A DNA stretch of 64,000 nt, from the NCBI RefSeq assembly GCF_015667795.1, contig NZ_JADPEL010000003.1, forward strand, positions 162,809 to 226,808. Reading direction: 5' to 3'. Numbering within the stretch: position 1 is the first letter of the stretch; every line of letters starts with the position of its first letter. Of this stretch, positions 35,381 through 46,099 are shown piece by piece. Under the pieces are notes generated by a model. It worked only from the letters and a program-made list of their open reading frames with translations. It ran no database searches and was not told the DNA's origin. The position numbers and the translations under genes are program-made. This DNA is from Clostridium sp. D53t1_180928_C8. GTDB taxonomy: Bacteria; Bacillota; Clostridia; Clostridiales; Clostridiaceae.

Positions 35381-36658
35381 CTATTTTAAGAATCCTTGAT
35401 AGTGTCTCATAACTAATTGTGAATCTAATTGTCTAGAAAAATCTAAACCAACTCCAATTAAAATTAATAGTGACGTTCCACCAAATTGAATTCCACTTAA
35501 ATCTGTATAATTACTAATTAATATTGGAGTAACAGCAAGTAATGCTGCAAATAATCCCCCGATTAGAGATACTTTTGTAAGTACTCTTTCAAAATACTTC
35601 TCTGTAGCTTCACCTGGTCTTACACCTGGTACAAAACCTGCAGATTTATGAAGATTTTCAGCCATTTCATCAGGTTTAAATGTTATTTGAGTATAGAACC
35701 AAGTAAAGAATACTGTTAATACTGCATAACAAAGTGGATACATCCAAGTAGTTTTATTAAAAATACTATATGGACTTTGTAGTATCCATTGAGACCATCC
35801 CTTAGTTGGGAAGAAATTAGCTATTGTTTCAGGGAACATCATTACAGACATTGCAAATATTATTGCAATAACTGCTGATCCTATTAAACTTAATGGTATA
35901 TGAGTAGATTGACCTTTCATAACCTTAGCTCCTACAGCCTTACCAGCATATTGGATTGGCACTCTTCTCTCTGCTAATGAGAAGTAAATTGTAATTGCTA
36001 ATAGTGCTAACGCACCAATTAAGAATAATGCTATTTCTATTATAGAAATTTCACCTGCGTCTTTTAATGTAAATAATGACATTAAAGTTGTAGGTAATTG
36101 AGATACTATATTAACGAATATTAATATTGAAACCCCATTTCCAAATCCTTTTTGAGTTATTTGGTCACCAAGCCACATACAGAAAGTAGATCCTACTACT
36201 AATGAAATTAGTACTACAGCTTTTTGAGCTGTTCCTAATCCTGTTGCTGCACCTTGTGCTGCAATCATTGAGTAAATTCCTATTGCTAATACAAATCCTA
36301 TTGCTATAGAAGCGTATCTTGTAATAGATTGAATTTTCTTTCTACCTTCTTCTCCTTCTTTAGAAAGTTGTTCTAAAGATGGAATCGCAATTGTTAATAA
36401 TTGCATTATGATTGATGCATTAATATAAGGTGAAACACTTAATGCAAATATACTAAATTTACTTAAAGCTCCTCCTGATATTAAGTTATAAAACCCAAGT
36501 AACCCACCAGAGTTAGTCATTGAGCTTAAATAGCTAGTATCAATTCCAGGAACTGGAATATGTATTCCTATCCTGAAAATTGCTACTAAAAATATCGTCC
36601 ATAAAAATCTTTTTCTTAGTTCCGGAACCTTCCAGGCATTACGTAGGGTTGATAGCAT
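35381..36658 (-). CDS. secY: Protein translocase subunit SecY
   Basis: 425 residues with ten membrane helices. Forms the channel for protein export with Sec[25 protein letters not shown] covers helix 1; the plug region [25 protein letters not shown] follows; the cytoplasmic loop [14 protein letters not shown] and [22 protein letters not shown] are diagnostic. It starts 1 nt after the rplO stop codon with GAGGTGAT, and ends 8 nt before the longer adk frame. Confidence 0.98.
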   Translation of the reverse strand: MLSTLRNAWKVPELRKRFLWTIFLVAIFRIGIHIPVPGIDTSYLSSMTNSGGLLGFYNLISGGALSKFSIFALSVSPYINASIIMQLLTIAIPSLEQLSKEGEEGRKKIQSITRYASIAIGFVLAIGIYSMIAAQGAATGLGTAQKAVVLISLVVGSTFCMWLGDQITQKGFGNGVSILIFVNIVSQLPTTLMSLFTLKDAGEISIIEIALFLIGALALLAITIYFSLAERRVPIQYAGKAVGAKVMKGQSTHIPLSLIGSAVIAIIFAMSVMMFPETIANFFPTKGWSQWILQSPYSIFNKTTWMYPLCYAVLTVFFTWFYTQITFKPDEMAENLHKSAGFVPGVRPGEATEKYFERVLTKVSLIGGLFAALLAVTPILISNYTDLSGIQFGGTSLLILIGVGLDFSRQLDSQLVMRHYQGFLK

Positions 36659-36659
36659 A

Positions 36660-37100
36660 TTACATCACCTCAACTTTTCCTCCAGCTGCTTCTATCTTTT
36701 CAGCCGCTGACTTAGACATTTTACATCCTTGTACAGTTAGGCTTTTTTCTAATGTTCCGTTTCCTAATATCTTAACTCCGTCTAATACTTTAGATATTAC
36801 TCTTGTTTCAAGTAATAATTCTGGAGTTACTACTGTGCCGTTTTCGAATATGTTTAATCTATCAACATTGATAGAAACAATTTTCTTAGCGAAGATATTA
36901 GTGAATCCTCTCTTAGGAAGTCTTCTGTATAATGGCATTTGACCACCTTCAAATCCTGGTCTAACTCCACCGCCTGATCTAGCGTTTTGTCCTTTTTCAC
37001 CTTTACCAGCGTTTCTTCCTAAACCTGAACCAGTACCTCTACCAACTCTCTTAGGAGCTTTTTTGCTACCAGCTGCTGGCTTTAATTCATGAAGTTTCAT
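36660..37100 (-). CDS. rplO: 50S ribosomal protein L15
   Basis: 146 residues. Long basic N-terminal tail with the Gly/Arg-rich segment [28 protein letters not shown] broken here for length, then [19 protein letters not shown]. The C-terminal globular half ends [18 protein letters not shown] late assembly protein of the 50S subunit. It follows rpmD by 22 nt and precedes secY by 1 nt in the standard spc order. Confidence 0.98.
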   Translation of the reverse strand: MKLHELKPAAGSKKAPKRVGRGTGSGLGRNAGKGEKGQNARSGGGVRPGFEGGQMPLYRRLPKRGFTNIFAKKIVSINVDRLNIFENGTVVTPELLLETRVISKVLDGVKILGNGTLEKSLTVQGCKMSKSAAEKIEAAGGKVEVM

Positions 37101-37122
37101 ATCTTAGTGCACCTCCTCTTTA

Positions 37123-37302
37123 TTATACTTCTTCTACTTTTAATAAGTAGTCAACTTTGTTGATCATACCTCTGATTTGAGGAGTATCCTCATGCTCTAC
37201 AGTTTTGTTAATCTTTCTTAGACCAAGAGCATTTGCAGTAGCGATATGGTCTTTCTTTCTGCCTATTAAGCTTTTAACTAAAGTAACCTTTATCTTTGCC
37301 AT
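37123..37302 (-). CDS. rpmD: 50S ribosomal protein L30
   Basis: 59 residues, the short bacterial form: starts [19 protein letters not shown], then [19 protein letters not shown], and ends [14 protein letters not shown]. The ATG at 37302 has AGGAGGT 7 nt upstream. It sits between rpsE and rplO, its usual place in the spc operon, with 12 nt to rpsE. Confidence 0.97.
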   Translation of the reverse strand: MAKIKVTLVKSLIGRKKDHIATANALGLRKINKTVEHEDTPQIRGMINKVDYLLKVEEV

Positions 37303-37314
37303 TGCGTATACCTC

Positions 37315-37812
37315 CTAACCTAATATTTCTTCTACAGTTTTGCCTCTTAACTTAGCTATATCTTCAGCTGTTCTTAAGCTTGCTAAACCGTTAATTGTAG
37401 CATTTACCATGTTTCTTGGATTGTTTGAACCTAAAGACTTAGCTCTAACGTCCTTTAATCCTGCTAATTCTAGGACAGCTCTTGCTGGACCTCCAGCGAT
37501 AACTCCTGTACCTTCTTTAGCTGGCATGATTAAAACTTTACCAGTTCCAAACTTACCATATATTTCGTGAGGAACTGTTGTTCCAACTATAGCAACGCTA
37601 ACCATGTTTTTCTTAGCGTCTTCGATACCTTTTTTAATTGCTTCTGGGATTTCGATTGACTTACCCATTCCCACGCCTACGTGTCCGTTCTCATCACCAA
37701 CAACCACTAATGCGCTGAATCTGAAGTTTCTACCACCCTTAACAACCTTAGTAACTCTGTTTATAAAAACAACCTTTTCCTTAAGGTCTAGTGTGCTAGG
37801 ATCGATTCTCAT
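37315..37812 (-). CDS. rpsE: 30S ribosomal protein S5
   Basis: 165 residues. Decoding-fidelity protein; N-terminal double-stranded-RNA-like domain ([21 protein letters not shown] at about 33-53) and C-terminal domain with [24 protein letters not shown]. The [14 protein letters not shown] loop, where spectinomycin-resistance changes occur in other bacteria, looks unaltered. It follows rplR by 20 nt in the spc operon. Confidence 0.98.
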   Translation of the reverse strand: MRIDPSTLDLKEKVVFINRVTKVVKGGRNFRFSALVVVGDENGHVGVGMGKSIEIPEAIKKGIEDAKKNMVSVAIVGTTVPHEIYGKFGTGKVLIMPAKEGTGVIAGGPARAVLELAGLKDVRAKSLGSNNPRNMVNATINGLASLRTAEDIAKLRGKTVEEILG

Positions 37813-37832
37813 TGATTTCCCTCCTTGTTTGA

Positions 37833-38195
37833 TTAGAATTTTAAGCCTGCTTCTCTAGCGCTTTCTGCTAATGTTTGAACTCTTCCGTGATATACGTATC
37901 CACCTCTGTCGAATACAACTTCAGTAATACCTTTATCTAAAGCTCTCTTAGCAACTAGTTCACCAACTAATTTAGCAGCTTCTTTGTTTCCGCCTACTTT
38001 AACGTCAACATCTTTATCTAATGTTGAAGCAGATACTAAAGTAACAGCATTTATATCATCTATTATTTGAGCATATATATTCTTTTCACTTCTATATACT
38101 GAAAGTCTTGGTCTTTCAGGAGTACCAGAAACTTTCTTACGTACTCTAAGGTGACGTTTTGCTCTACTTGCTTTTTTGTCTGCCTTCTTGAACAT
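37833..38195 (-). CDS. rplR: 50S ribosomal protein L18
   Basis: 120 residues. Binds 5S rRNA. A basic start [21 protein letters not shown] leads to [20 protein letters not shown] and the diagnostic C-terminus [27 protein letters not shown] use ATG 38195, 8 nt after AGGAG; a GTG three codons earlier lies within that site. It follows rplF by about 19 nt. Confidence 0.97.
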   Translation of the reverse strand: MFKKADKKASRAKRHLRVRKKVSGTPERPRLSVYRSEKNIYAQIIDDINAVTLVSASTLDKDVDVKVGGNKEAAKLVGELVAKRALDKGITEVVFDRGGYVYHGRVQTLAESAREAGLKF

Positions 38196-38214
38196 AAGGT
38201 TCACTCCTTCCTAA

Positions 38215-38757
38215 TTATTTCTTACCAGTTTTACCTTCTTTACGTCTGATAACTTCGCCTTCGAACTTAATTCCTTTACCCTTATATGGTTCAGGTTTTC
38301 TCCACTTTCTGATATCAGCAGCAGCAGCACCAACTAATTGCTTATCGATTCCTGATATAACTACCTTTGTAGCTGCTGGAGTTTCGAAAGTAATTCCTTC
38401 AGCTGGTTCTATTTCAACTGGGTGTGAATATCCTAAGTTCATTACAAGTTTCTTTCCTTGTAATTGAGCTCTATAACCAACACCGATTAATTCTAGAGTC
38501 TTTTGGTATCCCTTTTCAACTCCTATGATCATGTTGTTGATTAATGCTCTAGTTAAACCGTGAAGAGCTCTATGCTCTTTAACGTCACTAGGTCTTGTAA
38601 CAACAACTTGGTTGTCTTCAACTGCTATATTCATGTCTTTGTCCATAGCCTTAACTAATTGCCCTTTAGGTCCTTTTACAGTAACAACGTTACCTTCAGC
38701 AACTGTTACTGTAACACCAGCAGGGATAGCTATTGGTAATCTACCTACTCTTGACAT
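38215..38757 (-). CDS. rplF: 50S ribosomal protein L6
   Basis: 180 residues. Two repeated alpha/beta domains; [19 protein letters not shown] begins the first, and the C-terminal [20 protein letters not shown] with [25 protein letters not shown] is the L6 signature that lies near the factor-binding site. The ATG follows GGAGGTGCG. Located between rpsH and rplR in the spc operon. Confidence 0.98.
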   Translation of the reverse strand: MSRVGRLPIAIPAGVTVTVAEGNVVTVKGPKGQLVKAMDKDMNIAVEDNQVVVTRPSDVKEHRALHGLTRALINNMIIGVEKGYQKTLELIGVGYRAQLQGKKLVMNLGYSHPVEIEPAEGITFETPAATKVVISGIDKQLVGAAAADIRKWRKPEPYKGKGIKFEGEVIRRKEGKTGKK

Positions 38758-38822
38758 AACCGCACCTCCTGTATTACTTGTTAGATCTATATGTTAATCT
38801 AGTTAATTTTCAAAATTAGTTA

Positions 38823-39221
38823 CTACCAAACGTAGCAAACAACTTCTCCACCTAAGCCTAATTTTCTAGCTTCTCTGTCTACAACTATACCTTTTGAAGT
38901 TGAAATTACAGCGATTCCTAATCCATTAAGAACTCTTGGAACTTCATCTTTCTTACAGTATACTCTTAAACCTGGCTTTGATATTCTCTTAATTCCAGTT
39001 ATAACTCTTTCTTTGTTAGAACCGTACTTAAGTGATAATCTCATCATTGGAACAACACCGTCATTATATTCTTCAATATTCTTGATGTATCCCTCTTGTA
39101 ATAATATATTTGCAACAGCCTTCTTTACGTTTGAAGAAGGAACTTCTACTACTTCGTGTCTTACAGCATTCGCATTTCTAATACGAGTTAGTAAATCTGC
39201 GATAGGATCTGTCATAACCAT
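38823..39221 (-). CDS. rpsH: 30S ribosomal protein S8
   Basis: 132 residues. Binds the central domain of 16S rRNA and, in E. coli, represses the spc operon. [21 protein letters not shown] at the start and the C-terminal [26 protein letters not shown] are diagnostic. It begins MVMTD; both ATGs are possible, but the first is best spaced from GGAGGC. The spacing from rpsN is 28 nt. Confidence 0.98.
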   Translation of the reverse strand: MVMTDPIADLLTRIRNANAVRHEVVEVPSSNVKKAVANILLQEGYIKNIEEYNDGVVPMMRLSLKYGSNKERVITGIKRISKPGLRVYCKKDEVPRVLNGLGIAVISTSKGIVVDREARKLGLGGEVVCYVW

Positions 39222-39249
39222 TTAATTTGCCTCCTTTCAGTCGTTAGGT

Positions 39250-39435
39250 TTACCAGCTTGCCTTCTTACAACCAGGAATTTCACCTTTGTAAGCAAGTTC
39301 TCTAAAGCATATACGGCAAATACCAAACTTTCTTAATACTGCATGTGGTCTTCCACATATTCTGCATCTTGTATAAGCTCTTGTTTTATATTTAGGAGCT
39401 TTGCTCCACTTTTCAATAATAGCTTTACGTGCCAC
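39250..39435 (-). CDS. rpsN: 30S ribosomal protein S14, zinc-binding type (type Z)
   Basis: 61 residues, the short Gram-positive form. Four zinc cysteines in [20 protein letters not shown] at about 24-43, then [18 protein letters not shown]. Head protein of the 30S subunit. The start is GTG at 39435 after GGAGGG. Presence of the zinc form in the main operon implies any zinc-independent copy is elsewhere. Confidence 0.98.
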   Translation of the reverse strand: MARKAIIEKWSKAPKYKTRAYTRCRICGRPHAVLRKFGICRICFRELAYKGEIPGCKKASW

Positions 39436-39450
39436 AGTTTTCCCTCCTTA

Positions 39451-39993
39451 TTATTGAGCGAATGGCATTCCAAGGAATCTTAATAATTCTCTTGCTTCTT
39501 CGTCAGTTTTTGCAGTTGTAACGAAGATAATATCCATTCCTCTAACCTTATCGATTTTATCGTATTCTACTTCTGGGAATATTAATTGTTCTTTAATTCC
39601 TAAAGAATAATTTCCTCTTCCATCAAAAGCTCTATCAGAAACTCCTCTGAAGTCTCTAACTCTTGGAAGAGCTATTGACATTAGCTTATCAGCAAATTCA
39701 AACATCTTTGCTCCTCTTAATGTAACTTTACATCCTAATGCCATGTTTTCTCTGATCTTAAAGTTAGCAACTGATTTCTTTGCTCTAGTTAAGATTGGTT
39801 TTTGTCCTGAGATAAGTTGTAAGTCAGCAACCGCAGATTCTAAAACCTTTTGGTTATCTTTAGCTTCTCCAACTCCCATATTTATAACGATTTTTTCAAG
39901 CTTTGGAACTTCCATGATGTTTTTGTATCCGAACTTTTCTGTCATAGCTTGAATTACTTCATTTGTATACTTCTCTTGAAGTCTTGGTGTCAT
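39451..39993 (-). CDS. rplE: 50S ribosomal protein L5
   Basis: 180 residues. Carries 5S rRNA into the central protuberance and touches P-site t[23 protein letters not shown] near the start, [29 protein letters not shown], and the C-terminal [22 protein letters not shown] identify it. The ATG follows GGAGGT. It lies 22 nt after rplX. Confidence 0.98.
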   Translation of the reverse strand: MTPRLQEKYTNEVIQAMTEKFGYKNIMEVPKLEKIVINMGVGEAKDNQKVLESAVADLQLISGQKPILTRAKKSVANFKIRENMALGCKVTLRGAKMFEFADKLMSIALPRVRDFRGVSDRAFDGRGNYSLGIKEQLIFPEVEYDKIDKVRGMDIIFVTTAKTDEEARELLRFLGMPFAQ

Positions 39994-40015
39994 AATTAGT
40001 ACCTCCTTTCAGATT

Positions 40016-40330
40016 TTAGAATGTTTCTCCACACTTCTTACAAACTCTAACCTTAGTACCATCTTCTAAGATTTTACTGCTAATTCTTGTAGCATTTTTG
40101 CATTTTGTGCAGTATAACATAACTTTTGAGCTATATACAGCTCCTTCTTTTTCTATTATTCCACCTTGAGCATTTGCTCTAGTTGGCTTTTGGTGTTTCT
40201 TTACTATGTTAACTCCTTGAACAAGAACCTTTCCTGTTTTTGGATATACTTTTAAAACTTCACCAGTTTTTCCAGCATCTTTACCAGAAATAACTACTAC
40301 TGTGTCGTTCTTTTTAACGTGTAACTTCAA
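40016..40330 (-). CDS. rplX: 50S ribosomal protein L24
   Basis: 104 residues. KOW-fold assembly initiator of the 50S subunit: LHVKKNDTVVVISGKDAGKTG at the start and GVNIVKKHQKPTRANAQGG in the middle. The C-terminus has a CTKCKN/CKKCG cysteine pair set, a common clostridial extension that may bind zinc. I start at TTG 40330, 8 nt after AGGAGG; the GTG three codons earlier is part of that ribosome site itself. It follows rplN by about 17 nt. Confidence 0.95.
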   Translation of the reverse strand: MKLHVKKNDTVVVISGKDAGKTGEVLKVYPKTGKVLVQGVNIVKKHQKPTRANAQGGIIEKEGAVYSSKVMLYCTKCKNATRISSKILEDGTKVRVCKKCGETF

Positions 40331-40347
40331 ATTAGCCACCTCCTCTA

Positions 40348-40716
40348 TTATAGAACTTCTGGTGCTAATGATAATATTTTGTTAAATTCTTTATCTCTTA
40401 GCTCCCTAGCAACTGGTCCGAAGATACGAGTTCCTCTTGGTTGCTTATCATCTTTTATTATAACAGCAGCGTTCTCATCAAATTTGATGTATGAACCGTC
40501 AGCTCTTCTTAATCCTCTTACTGATCTAACAATAACAGCTTTTACAACGTCACCTTTTTTAACAACTCCGCCTGGTGTTGCACTTTTAACGCTAGCTACT
40601 ATTATATCTCCAATGTTACCGAACTTTCTCTTTGATCCGCCTAAAACTCTGATACACATAATTTCTTTAGCACCTGAGTTATCTGCTACCTTTAATAAGG
40701 TTTGTTGTTGTATCAT
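40348..40716 (-). CDS. rplN: 50S ribosomal protein L14
   Basis: 122 residues, invariant bacterial length. [20 protein letters not shown] opens the beta-barrel; [20 protein letters not shown] and [25 protein letters not shown] close it. Lies at the subunit interface, where it binds RsfS when ribosomes are silenced. GGAGGGT precedes the ATG; 32 nt after rpsQ. Confidence 0.98.
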   Translation of the reverse strand: MIQQQTLLKVADNSGAKEIMCIRVLGGSKRKFGNIGDIIVASVKSATPGGVVKKGDVVKAVIVRSVRGLRRADGSYIKFDENAAVIIKDDKQPRGTRIFGPVARELRDKEFNKILSLAPEVL

Positions 40717-40748
40717 TGAAATTTACCCTCCTTTCAGTCCTAAAAAGC

Positions 40749-41003
40749 TTATTTAGCTCTTTCAACTATTTCAACAAGTCTCCATCTCTTATCTTTAGAT
40801 AATGGTCTAGTTTCCATTATTAATACTCTATCATTCATGTTAGCTTCATTGTTTTCATCATGAGCTTTGAATTTAGTAGTTCTATTCATAGTTTTTCCGT
40901 ATAGTGGATGTCTTACCTTAGTTTCAACAGCAACTACGATAGTTTTATCCATTTTATCAGAAACAACTCTACCGATTTTCTTCTTTCTTAATCCTCTTTC
41001 CAT
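40749..41003 (-). CDS. rpsQ: 30S ribosomal protein S17
   Basis: 84 residues, OB-fold primary 16S-binding protein. [22 protein letters not shown] at about 5-26, [19 protein letters not shown], then [22 protein letters not shown]: all family-typical. It begins 22 nt after rpmC with AAGGAGGT upstream. Confidence 0.98.
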   Translation of the reverse strand: MERGLRKKKIGRVVSDKMDKTIVVAVETKVRHPLYGKTMNRTTKFKAHDENNEANMNDRVLIMETRPLSKDKRWRLVEIVERAK

Positions 41004-41025
41004 TAGGGGCTACCTCCTTCCAGAT

Positions 41026-41238
41026 TTACTGTTCAAATGCCCTGATCTCTTCTTCTCTAATGATGGTTTTGATTTGGGCTATAGATTTCTTTACTTCTCT
41101 TATTCTCATAGGATTTTCTAATTGTCCTGTAGCTAATTGGAATCTTAAGTTGAATAATTCAGCTTTTAATTCTCCTAGCTTAGCAACTAAATCTTGAGGA
41201 TTATTTGCTCTTAAATCTTTTAATTCTCTAGCCTTCAT
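41026..41238 (-). CDS. rpmC: 50S ribosomal protein L29
   Basis: 70 residues, two long helices: [20 protein letters not shown], then [32 protein letters not shown]. It sits at the tunnel exit, where trigger factor and SRP dock. Its ATG overlaps the rplP stop by one base (TAATG), so the two are coupled. Confidence 0.98.
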   Translation of the reverse strand: MKARELKDLRANNPQDLVAKLGELKAELFNLRFQLATGQLENPMRIREVKKSIAQIKTIIREEEIRAFEQ

Positions 41239-41672
41239 TATTCTTCACCACCCATTTCCTCAAAATCTCTTCTTGTAACGAATTTACACTTTACAGGAAG
41301 TTTGTGTGATGCAAGTCTCATTGCTTCTCTTGCAACTTCTTCGTTAACTCCTGATAATTCAAATAATACTCTACCAGGTTTAACTACAGCTACCCAATAT
41401 TCTGGTGAACCTTTACCAGAACCCATTCTTGTTTCAGCTGGTTTTTCAGTAACTGGCTTATCTGGGAATACTTTTATCCAAAGTTTTCCTCCTCTTCTAA
41501 TGTATCTGTTAATTGCTATTCTGGCAGATTCTATTTGGTTACTTGTTATCCATCCACAAGTTTGCGCTTGGATACCAAAATCTCCATATGCAAGGAAATT
41601 ACCTCTAGTAGCTTTTCCTTTCATTCTACCACGTTGTACCTTACGATGCTTAACTCTTTTAGGCATTAACAT
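41238..41672 (-). CDS. rplP: 50S ribosomal protein L16
   Basis: 144 residues. Organises the A-site tRNA region of the 50S subunit. [22 protein letters not shown] at the start, [20 protein letters not shown], and [22 protein letters not shown] in the middle are diagnostic. The ATG at 41672 is 9 nt after GGAGG; a second ATG two codons on gives the conventional MPKR start and is also possible. Confidence 0.98.
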   Translation of the reverse strand: MLMPKRVKHRKVQRGRMKGKATRGNFLAYGDFGIQAQTCGWITSNQIESARIAINRYIRRGGKLWIKVFPDKPVTEKPAETRMGSGKGSPEYWVAVVKPGRVLFELSGVNEEVAREAMRLASHKLPVKCKFVTRRDFEEMGGEE

Positions 41673-41690
41673 GATTATATTCCTCCTTTC

Positions 41691-42359
41691 TTACGCGTTA
41701 ACTTCTTCCTTCTTTTCAACTTTTTTAGTTGGAAGAACTTCTCCATTATAAACCCAAACCTTAACTCCGATTTTACCGTATGTTGTATCTGCTTCAGCAA
41801 ATCCATAATCGATATCAGCTCTTAATGTTTGTAGTGGAATTGTTCCTTCGTGATATTGTTCAGTTCTAGCGATTTCAGCTCCGCCTAATCTTCCTGAACA
41901 AGCTGTTTTAACACCCTTAGCTCCTAATCTCATAGCTCTTTGGATGCTTTGTTTCATAGCTCTTCTGAAAGAAACTCTTTTTTCTAATTGAGCAGCAATG
42001 TTTTCAGCAACTAATTGAGCGTTTGCTTCAGCATTCTTAACTTCAACTATGTTTATTAAAATGTTCTTTCCGTTTACTAATTTAGCAATCTTAGCTTTTA
42101 AAGCTTCGATTCCTGCACCACCTTTACCGATAACAACACCTGGTTTAGCAGTATATATATTTAACTTAACTCTTTTAGCTGATCTTTCGATTTCAATCTT
42201 AGCGATTCCAGCTGAGAAAAGTTCTTTCTTTACGAATTCTCTTATTTTGTTATCTTCGATTAAGTTATCTGCAAATGTTCTCTTATCAGCATACCATTTT
42301 GCATCCCAACCTTTGATAACTCCAACTCTAAGTCCGTGAGGATGTACTTTTTGACCCAC
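41691..42359 (-). CDS. rpsC: 30S ribosomal protein S3
   Basis: 222 residues. mRNA entry-channel protein with helicase function. [22 protein letters not shown] begins it; the KH domain carries the GKGGAG loop ([14 protein letters not shown] at about 75-88); [22 protein letters not shown] follows. The start is GTG at 42359 after GGAGGG. Acidic/basic tail [11 protein letters not shown]. Between rplV and rplP as usual. Confidence 0.98.
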   Translation of the reverse strand: MGQKVHPHGLRVGVIKGWDAKWYADKRTFADNLIEDNKIREFVKKELFSAGIAKIEIERSAKRVKLNIYTAKPGVVIGKGGAGIEALKAKIAKLVNGKNILINIVEVKNAEANAQLVAENIAAQLEKRVSFRRAMKQSIQRAMRLGAKGVKTACSGRLGGAEIARTEQYHEGTIPLQTLRADIDYGFAEADTTYGKIGVKVWVYNGEVLPTKKVEKKEEVNA

Positions 42360-42379
42360 TTGTTTTTCCCTCCTTCTTA

Positions 42380-42715
42380 CTAAGCTCTTTCTTTAACTAC
42401 TACTGTTATATGACTTGTTCTCTTATTGATTCTGAACGCTTTACCGTGGTCCATTGGTCTGAATCTCTTTAAAGTTGGACCAGCACCTACGAATGTTTCA
42501 GCAACATATAAGTTTTCAACATTTAAGTCATGATTGTTCTCTGCATTTGCAACAGCTGATTTTAAAACTTTGTTTATAACAACTGCAGCATCTTTTGGAG
42601 TGTATTGTAATATAGCGAAAGCCTCGTTAACGTTTTTTCCTCTTATTAAATCAAGAACAACTCCTACTTTCATTGGAGACATTCTAACATATTTAGCTAT
42701 AGCTCTAGCTTCCAT
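42380..42715 (-). CDS. rplV: 50S ribosomal protein L22
   Basis: 111 residues. Its beta-hairpin lines the exit tunnel near the macrolide site. [26 protein letters not shown] at the start (shown broken: [14 protein letters not shown]), ALAILQ-like [19 protein letters not shown], and hairpin [22 protein letters not shown]. No change typical of macrolide resistance is evident. 21 nt after rpsS. Confidence 0.97.
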   Translation of the reverse strand: MEARAIAKYVRMSPMKVGVVLDLIRGKNVNEAFAILQYTPKDAAVVINKVLKSAVANAENNHDLNVENLYVAETFVGAGPTLKRFRPMDHGKAFRINKRTSHITVVVKERA

Positions 42716-42736
42716 TGGTGTTCCTCCTTTCCCAGA

Positions 42737-43021
42737 TTACTTTCTTTTTCTTGATGCTTTTTCGTCGTAATCGTGTCCTCTGTATGTTCTAGTAAGTGCA
42801 AATTCTCCTAATTTGTGTCCTACCATATCTTCGCTCACATATACTGGAACGTGTTTTCTACCATCATGAACAGCGATTGTATGACCAATCATTTGTGGGA
42901 AAATTGTTGATGATCTTGACCAAGTCTTAACAACCTTATTTTCACCATTAGCATTCATTTCTTCTATCTTCTTTAAAAGTCCTTCGTGTACGAAAGGTCC
43001 CTTTTTTATTGATCTACTCAC
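42737..43021 (-). CDS. rpsS: 30S ribosomal protein S19
   Basis: 94 residues. Head protein contacting S13 and the A-site finger. [20 protein letters not shown] at the start, [20 protein letters not shown] in the middle, and [21 protein letters not shown] at the end. The start is GTG at 43021. The 64-nt spacer from rplB carries a 22-bp palindrome. Confidence 0.98.
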   Translation of the reverse strand: MSRSIKKGPFVHEGLLKKIEEMNANGENKVVKTWSRSSTIFPQMIGHTIAVHDGRKHVPVYVSEDMVGHKLGEFALTRTYRGHDYDEKASRKRK

Positions 43022-43062
43022 TATAATTTGCCTCCCTTCATAATCTCTAGGCCCAGTAAGCC

Positions 43063-43084
43063 TGAAGAGAATTAATTCTCTTCA
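43063..43084 (-). repeat. Perfect 22-bp palindrome between rplB and rpsS
   Basis: Each arm reads TGAAGAGAATT or its complement with no loop; in RNA this would give a 9-bp hairpin with a 4-nt loop. No T run follows, so processing or translational pausing is more likely than termination. Confidence 0.6.
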
Positions 43085-43085
43085 A

Positions 43086-43919
43086 TTACTTACTATTTCT
43101 TCTCTTTATTATGAATCTATCAGAATACTTCTTATTCTTTCTAGTCTTGTATCCAAGTGCTGGTTTACCCCATGGAGTAACTGGACTTGGTCTACCGATT
43201 GGTGATCTACCTTCACCACCACCATGAGGGTGATCGCAAGGGTTCATTACAGAACCTCTAACTGTAGGTCTCCATCCCATGTGTCTCTTTCTACCAGCTT
43301 TACCAATGTTAATGATATCGTTAGTAGTGTTAGAAACTGTACCGATTGTAGCTTTACATTCGATTCTTACATATCTCATTTCACCTGAAGGTAATCTTAA
43401 TGTTGCATAGTTACCTTCTTTAGCCATTAATTGAGCAGAAGTACCTGCTGATCTAACCATTTGGCCACCTTTACCAGCTTGTAATTCTATGTTGTGAACA
43501 ACTGTACCAACTGGCATATCTTTTAATGCTTTTGCATTACCAACTTTGATATCAGCTTCTGGTCCAGATACGATTGTATCTCCAACCTTTAATCCTACTG
43601 GTGCAATGATATATCTCTTTTCACCATCAGCATATACTACTAAAGCAATGTATGCTGTTCTGTTTGGATCGTATTCTATAGTAGCAACTTTTGCTGGAAC
43701 ACCATCCTTATTTCTCTTGAAATCTATTATTCTATACTTTCTCTTAGCTCCACCACCGTGGTGTCTAACAGTTATTTTACCTTGTGCATTTCTACCACCA
43801 GTTTTCTTTAAAGAAACAAGAAGTGATTTCTCTGGGCTGTTTGTAGTTATTTCTTCAAAACTAGCCATAGTCATTTCTCTTCTTGATGGTGTAGTAGGTC
43901 TAAACTTTTTAACTGCCAT
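43086..43919 (-). CDS. rplB: 50S ribosomal protein L2
   Basis: 277 residues. One of the oldest ribosomal proteins, needed for subunit joining and peptidyl transfer. [21 protein letters not shown] starts it; [20 protein letters not shown] follows; the C-terminal [21 protein letters not shown] includes the conserved His of the peptidyl-transferase region. It follows rplW by 58 nt in the S10 operon. Confidence 0.98.
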   Translation of the reverse strand: MAVKKFRPTTPSRREMTMASFEEITTNSPEKSLLVSLKKTGGRNAQGKITVRHHGGGAKRKYRIIDFKRNKDGVPAKVATIEYDPNRTAYIALVVYADGEKRYIIAPVGLKVGDTIVSGPEADIKVGNAKALKDMPVGTVVHNIELQAGKGGQMVRSAGTSAQLMAKEGNYATLRLPSGEMRYVRIECKATIGTVSNTTNDIINIGKAGRKRHMGWRPTVRGSVMNPCDHPHGGGEGRSPIGRPSPVTPWGKPALGYKTRKNKKYSDRFIIKRRNSK

Positions 43920-43977
43920 GCTAATTCCCTCCTTCTTTAAGCTTATCTGGTATTTTTACCAATACTACGCTTTGATA

Positions 43978-44274
43978 TTATTGCATTCCTTCGAAGAATT
44001 CAATACCTTTGCTATCTTGAGCTAATGTGATTATAGCTTTCTTTTGGTCAGCTCTTTTACCAACATGTACGCCCATTCTCTTAGTTTTTCCCATAGTTCT
44101 TATAGTTTGAACTTTTTCAACTTTAACGCCGAAAACTTCTTCAACCGCTTTTTTGATTTGAACCTTATTAGCGCTCATATGAACTATGAAAGTGTACTTC
44201 TTTTCTGCCATTGCAGCCATTGACTTTTCAGTTATAACTGGTTTTCTGATTATATCGTGGCTTGTTAACTTCAT
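43978..44274 (-). CDS. rplW: 50S ribosomal protein L23
   Basis: 98 residues. Exit-tunnel protein that docks trigger factor and [23 protein letters not shown] at the start, [29 protein letters not shown] in the middle (contains [11 protein letters not shown]), and [20 protein letters not shown] near the end. Its ATG shares one base with the rplD stop (TAATG). Confidence 0.97.
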   Translation of the reverse strand: MKLTSHDIIRKPVITEKSMAAMAEKKYTFIVHMSANKVQIKKAVEEVFGVKVEKVQTIRTMGKTKRMGVHVGKRADQKKAIITLAQDSKGIEFFEGMQ

Positions 44275-44894
44275 TATGCGTACACCTCCTCAATCTTTGA
44301 TACAGCATCCTTAGTCATGATTACTTTTGAGTATTTTAATAAATCATAAACGTTGATGTTGTTAACTGGAAGTACTGCTACTCCTTCTATGTTTCTAGCT
44401 GATTTGTAAACTGTTTCGTTTGCTTCAGCAGTAACGATTAATGTCTTTTTAGCATTGAAAGCATTTAACATTTTAACTATTTCCTTAGTCTTAGGAGCTT
44501 CTAATGTTAAGCTGTCTAATACTACCATTTCATCATTTTGAACCTTGCTAGTTAAAGCTGATAACATAGCAACTTTTCTCATTGATTTTGGTACTGACAT
44601 TCTGTAATCTCTTGGCTTTGGTGCGAATACAACTCCACCTTTGATCCATTGTGGTGCTCTGATTGATCCTTGTCTAGCTCTACCAGTTCCCTTTTGTCTC
44701 CAAGGCTTGATTCCGCCTCCTCTAACCTCAGCTCTAGTCTTAGCTGATTGAGTTCCTTGTCTCTTGTTAGCTAATAATGCAACAACTACTTGGTGCATAG
44801 CATCTGCATTCACTTCAACAGCGAATACTTTATCATTTAATTGAATATCTTCAATTTTATTTCCTTCTTTGTTAAATAATCCTACTGTAGGCAT
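44274..44894 (-). CDS. rplD: 50S ribosomal protein L4
   Basis: 206 residues. Lines the exit tunnel and, in E. coli, represses the S10 operon. The tunnel loop [21 protein letters not shown] at about 40-61 with [20 protein letters not shown] is diagnostic; the C-terminal domain contains [18 protein letters not shown]. If L4 autoregulates here, the structured leader at 46002-46099 is the likely target. Confidence 0.98.
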   Translation of the reverse strand: MPTVGLFNKEGNKIEDIQLNDKVFAVEVNADAMHQVVVALLANKRQGTQSAKTRAEVRGGGIKPWRQKGTGRARQGSIRAPQWIKGGVVFAPKPRDYRMSVPKSMRKVAMLSALTSKVQNDEMVVLDSLTLEAPKTKEIVKMLNAFNAKKTLIVTAEANETVYKSARNIEGVAVLPVNNINVYDLLKYSKVIMTKDAVSKIEEVYA

Positions 44895-44918
44895 TCTGTC
44901 TCCTCCTTTCTAAAGAAA

Positions 44919-45548
44919 TTAAGCTTTAACAGCGTTTCTTATTACAACTGTGCTCTTGTTAGCACCTGGGATACCACCCTTAACTAATATTAAGTTCTTT
45001 TCAGCTATTACTTTAACAACTTCTAAGTTTAATACTGTTGTGTTAACAGCTCCCATGTGTCCTGGCATGTTCTTGTTCTTGAATGTTCTTGATGGATCAG
45101 AAGAAGCTCCCATTGAACCTACTGCTCTGTGGAACTTAGAACCGTGTGACATTGGCCCTCTGTTAGCATTCCATCTCTTAATAACCCCTTGGAATCCCTT
45201 ACCTTTAGAAACTCCAGAAACGTCAATCTTATCTCCAGCTGCAAATAAATCAGCTTTGATTTCTTGACCTACTTCGTAAGCGCTGCAATCTTCTAATCTG
45301 AACTCTTTTAATGTTCTTCTTAAAGATACTCCAGCCTTAGCAAAGTGTCCTTTTCTTGGCTTATTAACTAATTTTTCTCTTATTTCACCGAAACCAACTT
45401 GTATTGCTTCATAACCATCCTTTTCGATAGTCTTCTTTTGAACAACAACACATGGTCCAGCTTCTACTACAGTTACAGGAACTACCTTTCCATTTTCATC
45501 GAAAATTTGAGTCATCCCTATTTTCTTACCGATTATAGCTTTTTTCAT
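44919..45548 (-). CDS. rplC: 50S ribosomal protein L3
   Basis: 209 residues. Early assembly protein reaching the peptidyl-transferase centre. [20 protein letters not shown] at the start; [20 protein letters not shown] and the tip [20 protein letters not shown], followed by [14 protein letters not shown]. The start is ATG 45548 after GGAGGTG; the longer frame would read through it. No tip change of the pleuromutilin-resistance type is obvious. Confidence 0.98.
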   Translation of the reverse strand: MKKAIIGKKIGMTQIFDENGKVVPVTVVEAGPCVVVQKKTIEKDGYEAIQVGFGEIREKLVNKPRKGHFAKAGVSLRRTLKEFRLEDCSAYEVGQEIKADLFAAGDKIDVSGVSKGKGFQGVIKRWNANRGPMSHGSKFHRAVGSMGASSDPSRTFKNKNMPGHMGAVNTTVLNLEVVKVIAEKNLILVKGGIPGANKSTVVIRNAVKA

Positions 45549-45628
45549 GTATTTACACCTCCTAAACGCATTAGCGGATTGCTCTTGCAATCATAACCGT
45601 TCAAACTGTTTATTTAATAGTTAAGCTA

Positions 45629-45937
45629 TTATAGCTTTATTTCGATATCTACACCAGCAGGTAAGTTTAATCTCATTAATGCATCAACAGTCTTTGGTGA
45701 TGGATTAACGATGTCGATTAATCTCTTGTGTGTTCTGATTTCGAATTGTTCTCTTGAATCTTTGTACTTATGAACAGCTCTTAATATAGTAACAACATCT
45801 TTTTCAGTAGGTAGTGGTACTGGACCTGCAACCTTAGCTCCTGTTGATTTAGCTGTTTCAACGATTTTTTCAGCAGATTGATCTAATATAGTGTGATCAA
45901 AAGCCTTTAATCTGATTCTTATTTTTTGTTTTGACAT
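45629..45937 (-). CDS. rpsJ: 30S ribosomal protein S10 (NusE)
   Basis: 102 residues. Head protein and, with NusB, part of antitermination complexes. [20 protein letters not shown] at the start; [21 protein letters not shown] and [18 protein letters not shown] are invariant stretches. The start is ATG 45937, with AAAAGGAGGG upstream; a longer frame includes it. First gene of the S10-spc supercluster, after a leader of about 190 nt. Confidence 0.98.
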   Translation of the reverse strand: MSKQKIRIRLKAFDHTILDQSAEKIVETAKSTGAKVAGPVPLPTEKDVVTILRAVHKYKDSREQFEIRTHKRLIDIVNPSPKTVDALMRLNLPAGVDIEIKL

Positions 45938-46001
45938 TCTGGTTTCCCTCCTTTTCATGTACGCTTTACTTCTAACGCACAACAGCAATAGTTATGTAAA
46001 C

Positions 46002-46099
46002 TGTTCCTGGTGTTTCCTACCTAAGAACACAAGTTACTATCCCTGCCGTCGGATTCTAGATCCTGACTTGCTCCTCAAGAATAACCCGGAAGTCCGGCA
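46002..46099 (-). promoter_or_regulatory. Structured leader of the S10 operon (three-way junction plus hairpin)
   Basis: The RNA can fold as TGCCG/CGGCA (46099-46095 with 46048-46044) closing two arms: GACTT/AAGTC around 20 nt (46094-46065) and GGAT/ATCC with a 5-nt loop (46063-46051). A second element follows, TGTTC/GAACA with an inner GGT/ACC (46029-46002). Position matches where L4 controls this operon in E. coli; binding here is inferred. The rest of the leader to rpsJ looks unstructured. Confidence 0.6.

Noticed and set aside
41302-41751. 149-codon plus-strand frame across rplP and rpsC
   Set aside because: Fully covered by two certain ribosomal genes on the other strand; composition is that of a shadow frame.
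43546-44025. 159-codon plus-strand frame across rplB
   Set aside because: Shadow of L2 and L23; no family resemblance and no ribosome site.
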